Assembly (NCBI GenBank): GCA_026182355.1
Contig: JAPFBL010001929.1
Span: forward strand, 1,976,001-2,040,000
Source of the DNA: Hermatobates lingyangjiaoensis
Lineage: Eukaryota; Arthropoda; Insecta; Hemiptera; Hermatobatidae
DNA: 64,000 nt
Direction of reading: 5' to 3'
Positions 57,201 to 60,939 of this stretch are shown piece by piece (position 1 is the stretch's first letter; each line of letters opens with the position of its first letter). A program made the translations under genes and the position numbers. The notes under the pieces are model-generated. The model did not search any database, was not told where the DNA came from, and was given only the letters and a program-made list of their open reading frames with translations.

Positions 57201-57893
57201 TTAACTGAGAACACATTTTTTAATCAATCAAGACCTATCGATTACTTAGATAAAAAAAAGAAAAGAAAAAAATTGCATGTATAGGTGTAAATTCAGATTA
57301 TGGCAAATAATTAATATTTTGACCGTTAGTAATTTGGTGTTAAAATAAACTATTGGGACTCTTAAAATATTTTAATTAAAGTTAATACTTCTAGAAAAAT
57401 TAGACTGAACCTCCATCAATATTAACCGTTCATCGCATTCTTGATAAATTTTATGGTTGACATACCTCTGGTGGGTACAAATAAACATTTTTGTGCATGA
57501 ATTTATTAAAATGTAATTTTTAGCAATTACCTGGTAATCTGGTGATGTGGATTTTCTATAACTTATATGGGTACCAAATATCAAATGAACCAAAATTTCC
57601 GCTTGAAACAGTGCTAAGTAAGTTTTCTAGTGTGGGCATTGAAAAATTAGGTATTTGTGAAGAACCTGTTCATGTTTTCTTCTTGCATTTTATGTTTTGT
57701 GTACTTGTAAGATTAAATAAAACTGAAACTTGATGGGCACGCGGTGTTATTAGTGAGTTTTTATTGTATTTTTGCATAACAGAGTGAGTAATGTTTGCAG
57801 AATGTCAGTCTGATGCTGAGTGAAGACGGTTCAGGGAGAGGAGCCGCTCTGGTGGCAGCCTCAGCGACGACTGCCAACTCCAAGAAGAAGTAA
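19035..57893 (+). CDS. Hexokinase (single-domain, about 50 kDa), 9 coding exons
   Basis: ATP-dependent phosphorylation of glucose and other hexoses to the 6-phosphate, the entry step of glycolysis, normally cytosolic. Coding exons: 19035-19094, 39071-39233, 41441-41580, 43416-43628, 44837-44936, 48902-49091, 50139-50294, 54851-55124, 57801-57893. They total 1389 nt, 462 residues plus stop. Every junction has GT/AG and a consistent phase. Motifs in order: phosphate-binding LDLGGTHFR (82-90), sugar-binding [10 protein letters not shown] (143-152) and TK (167-168), catalytic Asp204 in [15 protein letters not shown] (226-233), [11 protein letters not shown] (255-265), adenosine-binding [14 protein letters not shown] (402-415) and GSGRGAA (442-448). 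Length fits a one-domain invertebrate hexokinase; there is no second catalytic half. Intron 1 is about 20 kb. The main uncertainty is whether other first exons exist. Confidence 0.95.
20550..20605 (+). ncRNA. Hammerhead-like motif, family C (one-base deletion)
   Basis: CTGAAGA, hairpin GAT/ATC, then GGAACGTTGG: one A of GAAA is missing. Probably inactive. Confidence 0.4.
21007..21044 (-). ncRNA. Hammerhead ribozyme candidate, family C
   Basis: Minus strand: CTGAAGA, stem II GTCTA/TAGAC with loop CAAATA, GAA, ACGT, T. Stem I GAC with GAC has two of three pairs. The core is intact. Confidence 0.65.
21244..21290 (+). ncRNA. Hammerhead-like motif, family C (G5 mutated)
   Basis: CTCAAGA in place of CTGAAGA, then the same hairpin, GAA, ACGT, T. 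Stem I TTTAGTC with GGCTTAAA gives six pairs and one mismatch. Predicted inactive because G5 is C. Confidence 0.55.
22095..22215. repeat. Hairpin repeat, hammerhead-like on the minus strand
   Basis: CTGCTCGGCAAC and GCCAGCCGAGCAG form a strong hairpin. The left side read on minus gives CTCATGA, CGAC/GTCG and GAAATTT, resembling families E/F with G5 changed to C. Confidence 0.4.
23450..24250. other. GC-richer block without recognised coding
   Basis: Base composition is closer to 45-50% GC in places, with frames open on both strands but no recognisable protein or exon boundaries. It may be a degraded transposon. Confidence 0.3.
24410..24665. mobile_element. Possible DNA-transposon fragment
   Basis: Contains GGGGCCCAGGGCGGCTGCCC followed by CGGTTCGCCTTA, the kind of GC-rich terminal sequence common in hAT-like elements. 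A second terminus was not identified. Confidence 0.3.
24908..25015. mobile_element. hAT-like fragment
   Basis: CAGTGGTGCTAAACGTGGTC with GGACCCCC and GGGGGTCC blocks resembles Charlie-type hAT termini (CAGTGGTTCTCAAA). No clear target duplication. Confidence 0.4.
25335..25377 (+). ncRNA. Family A hammerhead-like motif (GAA changed to GGA)
   Basis: GACT, CTGACGA, stem II, GGA, AGATCT, T, AGTC. A13 is mutated to G, so it is predicted inactive. Single arm, preceded by a short AACCCAACTGA inverted repeat. Confidence 0.6.
26117..26163. repeat. (TA)n microsatellite
   Basis: Pure TA run abutting the 3' end of the PLE terminal region at 26165-26290. Confidence 0.9.
26238..26280 (-). ncRNA. Hammerhead ribozyme candidate, family A, 3' of a PLE ORF
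   Basis: Minus strand consensus copy: GACT, CTGACGA, ACCG/CGGT hairpin, GAA, AGATCT, T, AGTC. It lies about 170 nt downstream of, and on the same strand as, the GIY-YIG frame at 26452-26799, so this ribozyme family appears to belong to that PLE. Confidence 0.75.
26452..26799 (-). mobile_element. Penelope-like element: GIY-YIG endonuclease end
   Basis: Starts [23 protein letters not shown] and YIG with a CxxC between them (residues 4-23), then SLKTRVKQH carrying the catalytic Arg, and IIESSLIKF carrying the metal-binding Glu. The 3' UTR (26290-26450) and family A ribozyme follow on the same strand. The RT is deleted: upstream, a degenerate stretch and (TA)n join directly to an N-terminal fragment. 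Close relative of 28908-29294. Confidence 0.88.
26887..27066 (-). pseudogene. PLE N-terminal module fragment
   Basis: Encodes [19 protein letters not shown], then [16 protein letters not shown] and [14 protein letters not shown]. The latter pattern (FNxxCxKExLLPxF/YTN) recurs at 42300, 50680 and 51000. It breaks into TATATA right after the LLPKF motif. The start ATG lies inside the hammerhead at 27041-27079. Confidence 0.75.
27041..27079 (-). ncRNA. Hammerhead-like motif across a PLE start codon (G12 mutated)
   Basis: Minus strand: GTC, CTGATGA, hairpin GAATG/CATTC, AAA (G12 changed to A), palindrome ACATGT, C, GAC. Stem I GTC/GAC is perfect. The ATG within ACATGT is the start of the PLE N-terminal frame. 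An inverted relative lies at 27260-27298 (plus). Confidence 0.6.
27260..27298 (+). ncRNA. Hammerhead-like motif, inverted partner of 27041-27079
   Basis: GTG, CTGATGA (27263-27269), GAATG/CATTC, AAA, ACATGT, C, GACC. Same G12 change; stem I has one mismatch. A TA run follows. Confidence 0.5.
27328..27620. repeat. Near-perfect 290-bp palindrome of family B
   Basis: Left arm (minus) and right arm (plus) share ATTTACATTATTTAAA-type centres, GGTTTTAAATAAAACC hairpins and ends AATTGACCGAACCCCGATT/TTCTCTAATCGGGGTTCGG. The variant core between stem I (GCC/GGC) and stem II is TATGAAAAA rather than CUGANGA. Confidence 0.85.
27660..27845 (-). mobile_element. Family E terminal unit
   Basis: Inverted relative of 48260-48440: both contain GTCTCCAACCGTCGCTTCAC, a CGCTTGGTGTCCCTATCTCA stretch, the hammerhead and CAGTAAGTCTGTTTGTTCC-like sequence, ending in a TA run. 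Confidence 0.7.
27723..27755 (-). ncRNA. Hammerhead ribozyme candidate, family E
   Basis: Minus strand: stem I TCTC with GAGA, core CTGATGA, stem II GGTT/AACC-type hairpin with a minimal loop, GAA, palindromic stem III AATT, H17 = A. All invariant bases are present. The copy at 48317-48349 keeps the same plan. Confidence 0.7.
27863..29410 (+). mobile_element. Penelope-like element: RT plus GIY-YIG, several disabling breaks
   Basis: In order: [16 protein letters not shown] (RT fingers, about 27980), [19 protein letters not shown] (about 28180, Asp-bearing motif), [18 protein letters not shown] (about 28370), RYVDDILCI (about 28475, catalytic YVDD), [11 protein letters not shown] (about 28600), then the linker and [20 protein letters not shown] (about 29060) of the endonuclease. 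Stops and frameshifts near 28130, 28300 and 28885 split it into four frames. The N-terminal module is missing. Same family as 26452-26799, which shares the GIY-YIG sequence and the 3' UTR. Confidence 0.92.
29369..30006 (+). repeat. Left arm A of a large inverted repeat
   Basis: About 638 bp, almost identical in inverse to 31017-31655. It begins in the PLE coding/3' UTR and runs past the element into unrelated AT-rich DNA. It includes a 90-codon frame (29560-29832) that is mirrored at 31191-31463. Confidence 0.9.
30127..30169 (+). ncRNA. Hammerhead ribozyme candidate, family A
   Basis: GACT, CTGACGA, a stem II region CCCC/CGG (pairing reduced by mutation), GAA, AGATGT, T, AGTC. The core is intact, but stem III is no longer a palindrome. 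(TA)n follows at 30205-30241. Confidence 0.55.
30333..30490 (+). repeat. Segment B, inverted copy at 31656-31790
   Basis: From GAACGATTTGCTTAAAGAGG to AAAAATTAGCCAATTCAAAT. The other copy lies directly adjacent to arm A'. This copy has a short internal duplication (ATGTATTGGA) absent from the other. Confidence 0.85.
31017..31655 (-). repeat. Right arm A' of the large inverted repeat
   Basis: Inverse of 29369-30006 with few differences (for example one Cys/Phe and one Val/Ile codon change in the mirrored frame). Its outer end abuts segment B' with no gap. Confidence 0.9.
31656..31790 (-). repeat. Segment B', inverse of 30333-30490
   Basis: Contains TTGAATTGGCTAATTTTTCC through TTCATTACTCTTTGG. 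Followed by a SINE fragment. Confidence 0.85.
31798..31872 (-). repeat. SINE fragment
   Basis: Minus strand head/body with GGGGTTCAATACCC and ATTTATTCACGCGAGAG. The tail is missing. Confidence 0.7.
31880..32850. other. No recognised gene
   Basis: AT-rich intronic DNA. C10-C11 run at 32810-32820 just before the next SINE. Confidence 0.4.
32860..33485 (+). repeat. SINE split by an insertion of about 340 bp
   Basis: First part 32862-32990 (CCGGGGTTTAATACCC B box through GATGTCAGGTACTCG). Second part 33338-33485 (ACTCGTTAAAGATCTCTACT through the type-1 tail and GACCTAAC). The GTACTCG/TACTCG overlap at the two joints could be a target duplication. The insert (about 32991-33337) was not identified. 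Confidence 0.75.
33735..33865. repeat. GC-rich imperfect palindrome with paired E-boxes
   Basis: CCAGTGGAGGAGAGG (left) and CCTCGTCTCCCCACTGG (right) are inverted. At the centre lie two CACGTG boxes (33795-33800 and 33809-33814) 8 bp apart. Either a small DNA element or a regulatory palindrome within intron 1. Confidence 0.5.
35944..36015. repeat. Interrupted (TA)n tract
   Basis: AT-only stretch with a TATATAAAATATA-type inner symmetry. Adjacent to a decayed hammerhead unit. Confidence 0.8.
36040..36205 (-). mobile_element. Decayed PLE terminal unit with hammerhead-like core
   Basis: Minus strand: CTCTC, CTGAAGA, GGC/GCC hairpin, GAAATGATC and GTGAATG. Related to 63258-63304, but with a one-base loss at the H17 position, so predicted inactive. 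Confidence 0.5.
37139..37440 (+). repeat. tRNA-derived SINE, type-2 tail
   Basis: Head GGCCAGGTTAGCTCAGTGGT, GTGGTTCGATCCCCACC B box, common body, then a different 3' tail (GGTAAACGGCTGATGTATCA, GGTTTAAACAATCAA). Shares this tail with 38538-38840 only. Confidence 0.88.
37932..38270 (+). repeat. tRNA-derived SINE, type-1 tail, head damaged
   Basis: The A box region is shortened (GGAGGTCCAATAGGAAACGT). GGGGTTCAATACCC B box intact. Body and tail (TGTGGTATCACAAAGGGC ... AACCTAACCC) present. Confidence 0.82.
38538..38845 (+). repeat. tRNA-derived SINE, type-2 tail
   Basis: Head GATCAGGTTAACTCAGTAGT, GGGGTTCGATCCCCACC B box, body, and tail GGTAAACGGCTGACATTATC with GGTTTAAACAATAAA. It lies only about 230 bp before hexokinase exon 2. 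Confidence 0.88.
39071..39233 (+). CDS. Hexokinase exon 2 (residues 21-74)
   Basis: Starts after acceptor TTGTTGCAG and ends at donor AAAG|GTAAGT in phase 1. Encodes the N-terminal regulatory helix region of the hexokinase fold ([15 protein letters not shown] onward) up to PTGK, just before the phosphate-binding loop of exon 3. It is GC-richer than its intronic surroundings. Confidence 0.93.
40782..40841. repeat. (TA)n compound microsatellite
   Basis: TA runs with AATATT interruptions, at the edge of the family B unit. Confidence 0.85.
40845..40985 (-). mobile_element. PLE terminal-repeat-like unit, family B
   Basis: Minus strand: CCTATGAAAAAGG, TTTTAAATAAACC, AAAACGTTGGC and the TCCTAGAAAATTGGCCGAAA end against the TA tract. 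Confidence 0.6.
41441..41580 (+). CDS. Hexokinase exon 3 (residues 75-121), phosphate-1 motif
   Basis: Acceptor TTTTTTTCAG and donor CAG|GTAATC. Encodes [14 protein letters not shown], the ATP-phosphate loop shared by hexokinases, then the variable segment ending MTGTGEQ. Phase 1 in, phase 0 out. Confidence 0.95.
41690..41890. repeat. Diverged family A foldback in intron 3
   Basis: Inverted arms with AGACCATTTGTTTCGGTTGA and CTTTCAACCGAAACAAGCGG. The right core reads GTGATGA. The stem II change (GACC ... GGTT retained with a different loop) shows an older subfamily. Confidence 0.65.
42062..42094 (+). ncRNA. Hammerhead ribozyme candidate, family H
   Basis: AC, CTGATGA (42064-42070), stem II GGCC/GGCC with a 5-nt loop, GAA (42085-42087), stem III palindrome AGCT, H17 = U, GT. 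All conserved core bases are present. It lies upstream of a PLE N-terminal frame, as at 51129-51167. Confidence 0.68.
42195..42358 (+). pseudogene. PLE N-terminal module fragment
   Basis: Encodes [20 protein letters not shown], then [19 protein letters not shown] and TRIYIYI. The [11 protein letters not shown] motif matches 50637-50715. It ends in TATATA at the same codon as its relatives. Confidence 0.7.
42493..42524 (-). ncRNA. Hammerhead ribozyme candidate, family F
   Basis: Minus strand: CTC, CTGATGA, GAAC/GTTC hairpin with loop AACA, GAA, palindrome ATAT, H17 = U, GA. Stem I has two pairs. Confidence 0.6.
42757..43066. repeat. Palindrome of about 310 bp with family E' hammerhead arms
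   Basis: Left arm starts ATTCACTTGATAAACGGAAA; the right arm ends with the inverse before a TA run. Both arms carry ACAAACTCAAATTTTCGGAC or its complement. Confidence 0.85.
42858..42888 (-). ncRNA. Hammerhead ribozyme candidate, family E'
   Basis: Minus strand: CTC, CTGAAGA, GGA/TCC hairpin with loop TTG, GAA, palindrome AATT, H17 = U, GAG. Stem I CTC/GAG is perfect. The plus-strand partner (about 42936-42964) has CTCAAGG and is decayed. A third relative with CTGAAGG lies near 42659-42690 (minus). Confidence 0.7.
43150..43183 (-). ncRNA. Hammerhead-like motif, family G
   Basis: Minus strand: GCTGT, CTGATGA, CATAATTG, GAT (A14 changed), palindrome AGGCCT, C, AGAGC. Four of five stem I pairs. 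Confidence 0.5.
43236..43270 (+). ncRNA. Hammerhead-like motif, family G
   Basis: GCTCT (43236-43240), CTGATGA (43241-43247), stem II CAT/GTG, GAA, altered stem III (TGACT), C, AGAGC (43266-43270). Stem I is perfect. A15.1 is replaced by T, so activity is doubtful. Confidence 0.5.
43416..43628 (+). CDS. Hexokinase exon 4 (residues 122-192), sugar-binding loop
   Basis: Acceptor TTTGCAG and donor AAAG|GTTAGA (a weaker donor). Encodes [12 protein letters not shown], then the hexokinase signature [10 protein letters not shown] and ILQRWTKGF, which contact glucose. Phase 0 in and out. Confidence 0.95.
43680..43998. mobile_element. Non-autonomous hAT element in intron 4
   Basis: Termini CAGGGGTTCTCA (43680) and TGAGAACCCCTG (ending 43998) are perfect 12-bp inverted repeats. 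Flanks GTCTAAAT (43672-43679) and GTCTAAAG (43999-44006) match at 7 of 8 positions, the 8-bp duplication expected of hAT. The interior is AT-rich with a C-run at 43743-43754 and no transposase. Confidence 0.85.
44007..44836. other. Intron 4 remainder
   Basis: AT-rich. No exon or recognised element. Confidence 0.5.
44837..44936 (+). CDS. Hexokinase exon 5 (residues 193-225), catalytic Asp
   Basis: Acceptor GTTTTCAG and donor TTAG|GTAAGC. Encodes [19 protein letters not shown]. The Asp of LNDTTG (residue 204) is the general base that deprotonates the sugar 6-hydroxyl in this family. Phase 0 in, phase 1 out. Confidence 0.95.
45225..45770 (+). repeat. Dispersed repeat, copy 1 (intron 5)
   Basis: Shares, in the same order, AAAAAATCTGAAATT..TATACCAAAA, GGAATACTGTTTT, GATGACGTCTGTCTAGCTAT and the GCAAAAATAGTTGCTAC end with 46420-47010. 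G10 run at 45713-45722. Class unknown. Confidence 0.6.
46420..47010 (+). repeat. Dispersed repeat, copy 2 (intron 5)
   Basis: Diverged direct copy of 45225-45770, with GCGGCACATGGTAGGGTGCG at its start and GCAAAAATAGTTGCTACGTC at its end. Confidence 0.6.
47010..48250. other. Intron 5 middle part
   Basis: Near-average GC, several short open frames (47081-47281, 47627-47851) without recognised domains or matching splice phases. Confidence 0.35.
48255..48440 (+). mobile_element. Family E terminal unit (intron 5)
   Basis: Starts near GTTGGTCTCCAACCGTCGCT, carries the hammerhead and continues with TTTGGATCGTTTTCCTGTTT to a TA run. Relatives: 27660-27845, 16335-16640. Confidence 0.7.
48317..48349 (+). 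ncRNA. Hammerhead ribozyme candidate, family E
   Basis: Stem I TCTC (48317-48320) with GAGA (48346-48349), core CTGATGA (48321-48327), stem II GGT/ACC hairpin, GAA, palindromic AATT, H17 = A. All invariant bases are present. Stem II is short. Confidence 0.7.
48902..49091 (+). CDS. Hexokinase exon 6 (residues 226-288)
   Basis: Acceptor TTTCTGTAG and donor CAAAT|GTTAGT. Encodes [15 protein letters not shown] and [11 protein letters not shown]; the Asn and Glu residues bind the hexose. The codon for residue 289 (Ile) is split by the intron: AT here, T in exon 7. Confidence 0.94.
50139..50294 (+). CDS. Hexokinase exon 7 (residues 289-340)
   Basis: Acceptor TTGTTGTAG and donor GAAAA|GTCAGT. Encodes [20 protein letters not shown], the conserved large-domain helix, then [13 protein letters not shown]. 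Phase 2 on both sides. The reading frame stays open past the donor, but the donor and the phase of exon 8 fix the end. Confidence 0.93.
50440..50560. mobile_element. hAT-like fragment in intron 7
   Basis: AAAAGCCAGCGGGCCGCATGG-like sequence resembles the inner end of hAT MITEs. Ends not defined. Confidence 0.3.
50579..50636. repeat. (TA)n microsatellite, about 58 bp
   Basis: Pure TA run abutting a PLE N-terminal fragment. Confidence 0.92.
50637..50715 (+). pseudogene. PLE N-terminal module fragment
   Basis: Encodes [20 protein letters not shown], then LLPPYTN, entering TATATA immediately after TN. Cut at both ends by TA tracts. Confidence 0.65.
50740..50960. repeat. Family A foldback (intron 7)
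   Basis: Left arm (minus) lost part of its core (GTCATAGTC). The right arm has the best family A motif in the window. Flanked by TA tracts and the conserved outer hairpin TTTCACATAAACACGTGAAA. Confidence 0.88.
50883..50925 (+). ncRNA. Hammerhead ribozyme candidate, family A (CUGAUGA core)
   Basis: GACT (50883-50886), CTGATGA (50887-50893), ACCG/CGGT hairpin with loop CTTGTTA, GAA (50912-50914), AGATCT, T, AGTC (50922-50925). It has the canonical U7 form of the core, whereas other family A copies have C7. Confidence 0.8.
50960..51158 (-). pseudogene. PLE N-terminal module
   Basis: Encodes [20 protein letters not shown], then [19 protein letters not shown] and [16 protein letters not shown], ending in TATATA. 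Its start codon and first ten codons lie in the hammerhead at 51129-51167. It lies directly downstream of a GIY-YIG frame on the same strand, i.e. a head-to-tail tandem. Confidence 0.78.
51129..51167 (-). ncRNA. Hammerhead ribozyme candidate across a PLE start codon (all core bases intact)
   Basis: Minus strand: ACC, CTGAAGA, stem II GACTGG/CCAGTC (perfect), GAA, palindrome ACATGT, H17 = C (GUC triplet), GGT. Stem I ACC/GGT extends to ATCACC/GGTTAT with one mismatch. It contains the ATG of the PLE N-terminal frame. Confidence 0.82.
51223..51835 (-). mobile_element. Penelope-like element: linker and GIY-YIG endonuclease
   Basis: Upstream linker (51691-51835) reads [20 protein letters not shown], aligning with YKNQYTEAYKEDERVLKQII of the 5274-6356 copy. 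The 155-codon frame then has [43 protein letters not shown] is VYEY here and YIG is present, with the Arg pair and Glu in place. The RT is absent. Clearly the same clade as the 5.3-kb element. Confidence 0.9.
51880..51960 (-). mobile_element. Truncated family F terminal unit
   Basis: Minus strand half-motif: GATGTC, GAA, ATAT, C, GAAGTGAG, without the CUGANGA half. Similar 3' half at 29530-29550 (plus). Confidence 0.4.
52320..53045 (+). repeat. Dispersed repeat of unknown class
   Basis: Partly matches 11270-11460. Contains GTCAAAATCTCGAGATCGAA, an ACCC/AC simple repeat (52903-52938) and an ending TATACTTTACTTATAGTAAAGTA palindrome-like stretch. Confidence 0.45.
53059..53590 (-). mobile_element. 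Penelope-like element, second clade: CxxC linker and GIY-YIG
   Basis: Frame continues upstream to the TA tract at 53583 ([17 protein letters not shown], then [18 protein letters not shown]). It has a Cys-rich C..H.CxxCP motif before [20 protein letters not shown], the GIY-YIG core (VYRL and YVG). Then LRMNNHRAS with the Arg and [17 protein letters not shown] with the Glu and Asn. Related to 63592-64000, distinct from the other PLEs here. 5'-truncated at (TA)n. Confidence 0.88.
53583..53603. repeat. (TA)n microsatellite
   Basis: Separates the minus-strand PLE above from a plus-strand PLE 3' region. Confidence 0.85.
53605..53840 (+). mobile_element. PLE 3' UTR with family A ribozyme
   Basis: CATCCCTTTCTGGACATTAG and CGCTTTCACCCTTTTAAAAT match the 3' UTRs at 26290-26450 and 29400-29515. 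Followed by the ribozyme and (TA)n (53844-53888). Confidence 0.8.
53768..53810 (+). ncRNA. Hammerhead ribozyme candidate, family A
   Basis: GACT, CTGACGA, ACCG/CGGT hairpin, GAA, AGATTT (palindrome broken by one change), T, AGTC. The core is intact. Confidence 0.68.
53955..53997 (-). ncRNA. Hammerhead ribozyme candidate, family A (consensus)
   Basis: Minus strand: GACT, CTGACGA, ACCG/CGGT, GAA, AGATCT, T, AGTC. The (TA)n tract at 53844-53888 lies between it and the plus-strand motif at 53768, so these two converge across the TA tract. Confidence 0.75.
54005..54250. repeat. Simple repeats: (TA)n, (GA)n, (CT)n
   Basis: TA 54020-54061, GAGA 54062-54088, CT 54221-54247. The GA and CT blocks are inverted relative to one another, about 150 bp apart. 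Confidence 0.85.
54851..55124 (+). CDS. Hexokinase exon 8 (residues 341-432), adenosine-binding region
   Basis: Acceptor CTTGCATAG and donor ATCAAG|GTAAAG. Encodes [20 protein letters not shown], then [15 protein letters not shown], the strand and loop that hold adenosine in the nucleotide site. Distinctly GC-rich compared with flanking introns. Phase 2 in, phase 0 out. Confidence 0.95.
55316..56108. mobile_element. Non-autonomous hAT-like element in intron 8
   Basis: Left end CAGGGATTCTCAAACCTTTT and right end CCCTTTTGAGAATAGCTG form an imperfect inverted repeat of the Charlie-like CAGGGGTTCTCAAA type. Flanks TTATAGAC and GTATAGAC match at 7 of 8. C-run at 55379-55393. Frame-free AT-rich interior. 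Confidence 0.75.
56195..56245 (-). ncRNA. Decayed family D hammerhead-like motif
   Basis: Minus strand: AC, CTGAAGA, weak stem II, GAA, ACGCGC, T, GTTTT. Stem III and stem II pairing are degraded. Confidence 0.35.
56398..56491. repeat. Short hairpin (MITE-like or small-RNA precursor-like)
   Basis: 21-bp perfect arms (56415-56435 and 56439-56459) with a 3-nt loop, plus outer 11-bp arms TACTCATTGTA/TACAATGAGTA. Discussed in the findings. Confidence 0.6.
57801..57893 (+). CDS. Hexokinase exon 9 (residues 433-462) and stop
   Basis: Acceptor AATGTTTGCAG. Encodes [20 protein letters not shown], the C-terminal nucleotide-binding motif, with Arg in place of the usual Lys of GSGKGAA. It ends in a lysine-rich SKKK tail and TAA. 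Confidence 0.94.
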   Translation, partial: NVSLMLSEDGSGRGAALVAASATTANSKKK

Positions 57894-58015
57894 TCCATCC
57901 TTTTACCAAAACTGTTGAGCCATCTCAAACAGTTGAAAAGCTTGAAGCAAACTCACCTTCAGGCACTTGCCCTGCGTTCAATACACAATAAAAACCATTA
58001 CAAACACACTTTTGA
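57894..58015 (+). terminator. Hexokinase 3' UTR and polyadenylation signal
   Basis: A canonical AATAAA at 57987-57992 lies about 95 nt after the stop codon, followed within 40 nt by a T-rich stretch. This is the likely mRNA end. No competing signal was seen closer to the stop. Confidence 0.65.
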
Positions 58016-59600
58016 TACATATATATTTTATTCTTATTATTATAAAAAAAAAAAAATTAGGATAAAAGAAATCCGTTTAGAAGACTGTTGATGAAATGTT
58101 TTCCCAATGGACCTCTTGCTTTGTCATCAGGCCATGCTTATGATCCATTGTGCCTTTGACTTCCTAATAACTCTACAGTATTCCTGCATGTACATGAATC
58201 TCATTCAGAGTTCAACTCAGATTTAGCTATCGAAAAAAATTATTGCGATCTCTGAACTTTCGAAAAATCCTATTAGTTTTCTAAGTTAAGAAATAAAAAG
58301 TTCATAAATTAATGACTTTTTATCAAGTCATTTAAACAAAGTTATAGTGATTTGTACAAACAGTATTCTTTGTAATAATCTAATGAACAGAAAGACATTT
58401 TTAAGAAAAATAAATCATCTTTCCTCGTAAATTCTCCTGTCAAAAAATGTATCCATCTTCCAGAGCAAATTGAGGGTTAATTGTAGATGGATTTTGCATA
58501 TATAGGTACCAAACTGAACTACAGTTAGAATTTCAGAAGTATGACTACGATCTTTTTTTTTTATAAAAAAACTGTTCTTGATCAGTGTCATTGATGATGC
58601 ATCAGTTTAAAAACAAATCTTTTAAAGAAGAGAATTTGTCAGATAAGATGGTTTATTTTTTCGTATATTACTTACGACTCCTATGACACTAACAATAATA
58701 ATATTTACAATCATATTTAATAGCTACCATCATATTATGCGATAGCTATATATAACGAATGACGAATACATGAAACTTGTTAATTAGTTTAATGTTTACA
58801 CATATTCTGAAAGTTTATCTTTCGTTCAGTGTTGTCTATAAGATCTGTAAAGGGAATGGTTTTTCTTTGATTCCTTACTCTTCAAAACTATTATTGGTAT
58901 GCAAGAAGACTAGAACAATTTGTTATGGGATTAGTTAGATTATTGTTATATTTTTTTTAATATATCTACTTAAATTTACTTAAAATTATCTGTCTCAGTT
59001 GTCTGAAAGGTTTTATTCACACTTAAGCTAAAATTTGTCAAACTATTTAGAAAGTTAGTTATCACAAAGGGGTAAAGAGGGTGTTTTTGTTTCCTTCTGT
59101 TTTAGTATATATGTTGTTGATCCCTACTATATTAGAAAAGCTAGGTTCAATTGTAGTATCTTGTGATGAGTTACTTAGAAATTCCCTCTTGTTTACTAAG
59201 TCTGCAAACCCTTTTACGTATTTACCATTGTTTTTTTCTTCTCATTTTATCCCGAAGATAACTTGAGCCAAAGTGATAGTGGATCTTGACTGTCTTCTTT
59301 TGGTGTTTTTCAGTTGTAAGTCTAATGATATATATAATCTTCCTCATAGAGCATTGACTTCCAATAGGCTCGGATCTTCTTTTCATTACAATGGATGACA
59401 CATATCGAAATCTTGTTTGAGTTTTTATTTCGTTTGTTCTCCGTTTTAGTCTGTTTTTTCTACTTAAGTAAATATATGTATGTTCATATATACTTAACAT
59501 AATTAAGTATTATTTTTTACTTAATATTTTAAAACGTAAAAATATTAAGTAAAATATATTTGTTAACATCGAGCTAAAAATATATTAGTTCGATAACTAT
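58016..59600. other. 3' flank, no recognised gene
   Basis: AT-rich DNA. A-runs near 58048; short frames only. Confidence 0.4.
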
Positions 59601-59629
59601 TTTTCTTTTTTTATCGAAAAGAATTTTTT

Positions 59630-59685
59630 TTCAGCTAACATTTCGTCTATATGTAGATATCTTCAGCATTACTCCTCACTTCAAT
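59630..59685 (-). ncRNA. Family C hammerhead-like motif (weak)
   Basis: Minus strand: CTGAAGA, ATCTA/TAGAC hairpin, GAA, ATGT, T, AGC. Core bases present, stem I poor. Confidence 0.45.
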
Positions 59686-60044
59686 AGTTCGACCCGTTTA
59701 TCTTCGTTAGGAGAGAAAGTAATATAATGGCCATTGCAGATGTATATTTCGATCTCTGTACGACTTCAATTTTTCTCCCTTCTATATTGTCATTTCTGCT
59801 GAAGACTGACTGTTGGTGAAATTATTGAGAGAATCGTGAGTATTTGTCTTCTTTCTGTGTTACTGACTTTTGAAGTTTTTGTTATATATACATAATTAAC
59901 ACTGGAAAAACATGTAGAAAGTTTTCAACAAATACTTCCTTTAATATTTGAACATTGGTCGTCATCAGGGAGGGATGTTCATGATTTGAGAGTCAAAGTT
60001 TACTTATAAATAATGTATAGAATAAACAATATTTATCAGGAATC

Positions 60045-60125
60045 AGTCAGTTTTGCAGGTTGAAATCAAACTTTCAAAACAGTTGTTTTGGTTTTATTTA
60101 AAACCTTTTTCGAAGGCTTACAATA
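60045..60125 (-). mobile_element. Family B unit
   Basis: Minus strand: CTTCGAAAAAGG, TTTTAAATAAAACC, AAAACAACTG and the AACCTGCAAAACTGACTGA end. Confidence 0.5.
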
Positions 60126-60769
60126 CAGATGAACAGTTGTTTATAGTATAGCGTTCTTGTTAATACAGAATATGTCAAACAATTCTATTCCTGAACTTTT
60201 TCATATCTGTAAGTTTTCTCACTTTTTAGCTCAGAATATTTGTATTTCTAGCATTCTGATGTAATTTTCCATAAGTTGATACGTATCTATATATTGTTGG
60301 TTGTTATATGATGTCTTATACTTCTTTTGTTTTGTAAGCATATAAAAAAGTATTTAATAAATAAAACCAGAACGTATGCATTGAACGTTTCATTTGAATC
60401 TGAAAAACTGACTAATTTCGGATACAAATATTTTTCATTCTATTCCATATGAAACTGTTTCTTACAATTATAACCTCATGATTAATGAAGTAGTCTTTAT
60501 GTATATATTGTTGAAGTACTTAACGGGCTCCCTTAACGTATGCCTCATTATTTTTGTTTAGATTTCTGCAGTTATTAATTTTCTTATATTTATTTATTAA
60601 AGGATATAAATTCCTATTTTAGAATTAATATAATTAATTTAACAATCATTGTTACTGGCAGAGTTGTTTCAATTATTATTTACTTCATAGATTTACAAAA
60701 ATTAATCTGTTGTCTACTTAAGAGGATTACTTACTTTTTACTACTTAGTTCGAGCTTCCAAAGCTCTCC

Positions 60770-60935
60770 ACTTCGATGGCTCGGTGTCTCCGGTATAGGT
60801 CGGCAGCTATTTGCCAGAATTTGGTGTTGGTCAGGATTCTTTTCATAATGGCCTCATCTCCTAGGTTCTTCTTTAGCACTTCTCGCTCGCGCAGGAAATG
60901 CGAGCACTGGAGAAGAATATGTTCTAGACTTAACT
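60770..60935 (-). pseudogene. LINE ORF2 C-terminal fragment
   Basis: Minus strand reads SLEHILLQCSHFLREREVL then IMKRILTNTKFWQIAADLYR. The His-x4-Cys pattern (EHILLQC) is typical of the C-terminal end of jockey/R1/CR1-like LINE ORF2. Not obviously the same element as at 18060-18592. Confidence 0.6.
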
Positions 60936-60939
60936 ACTT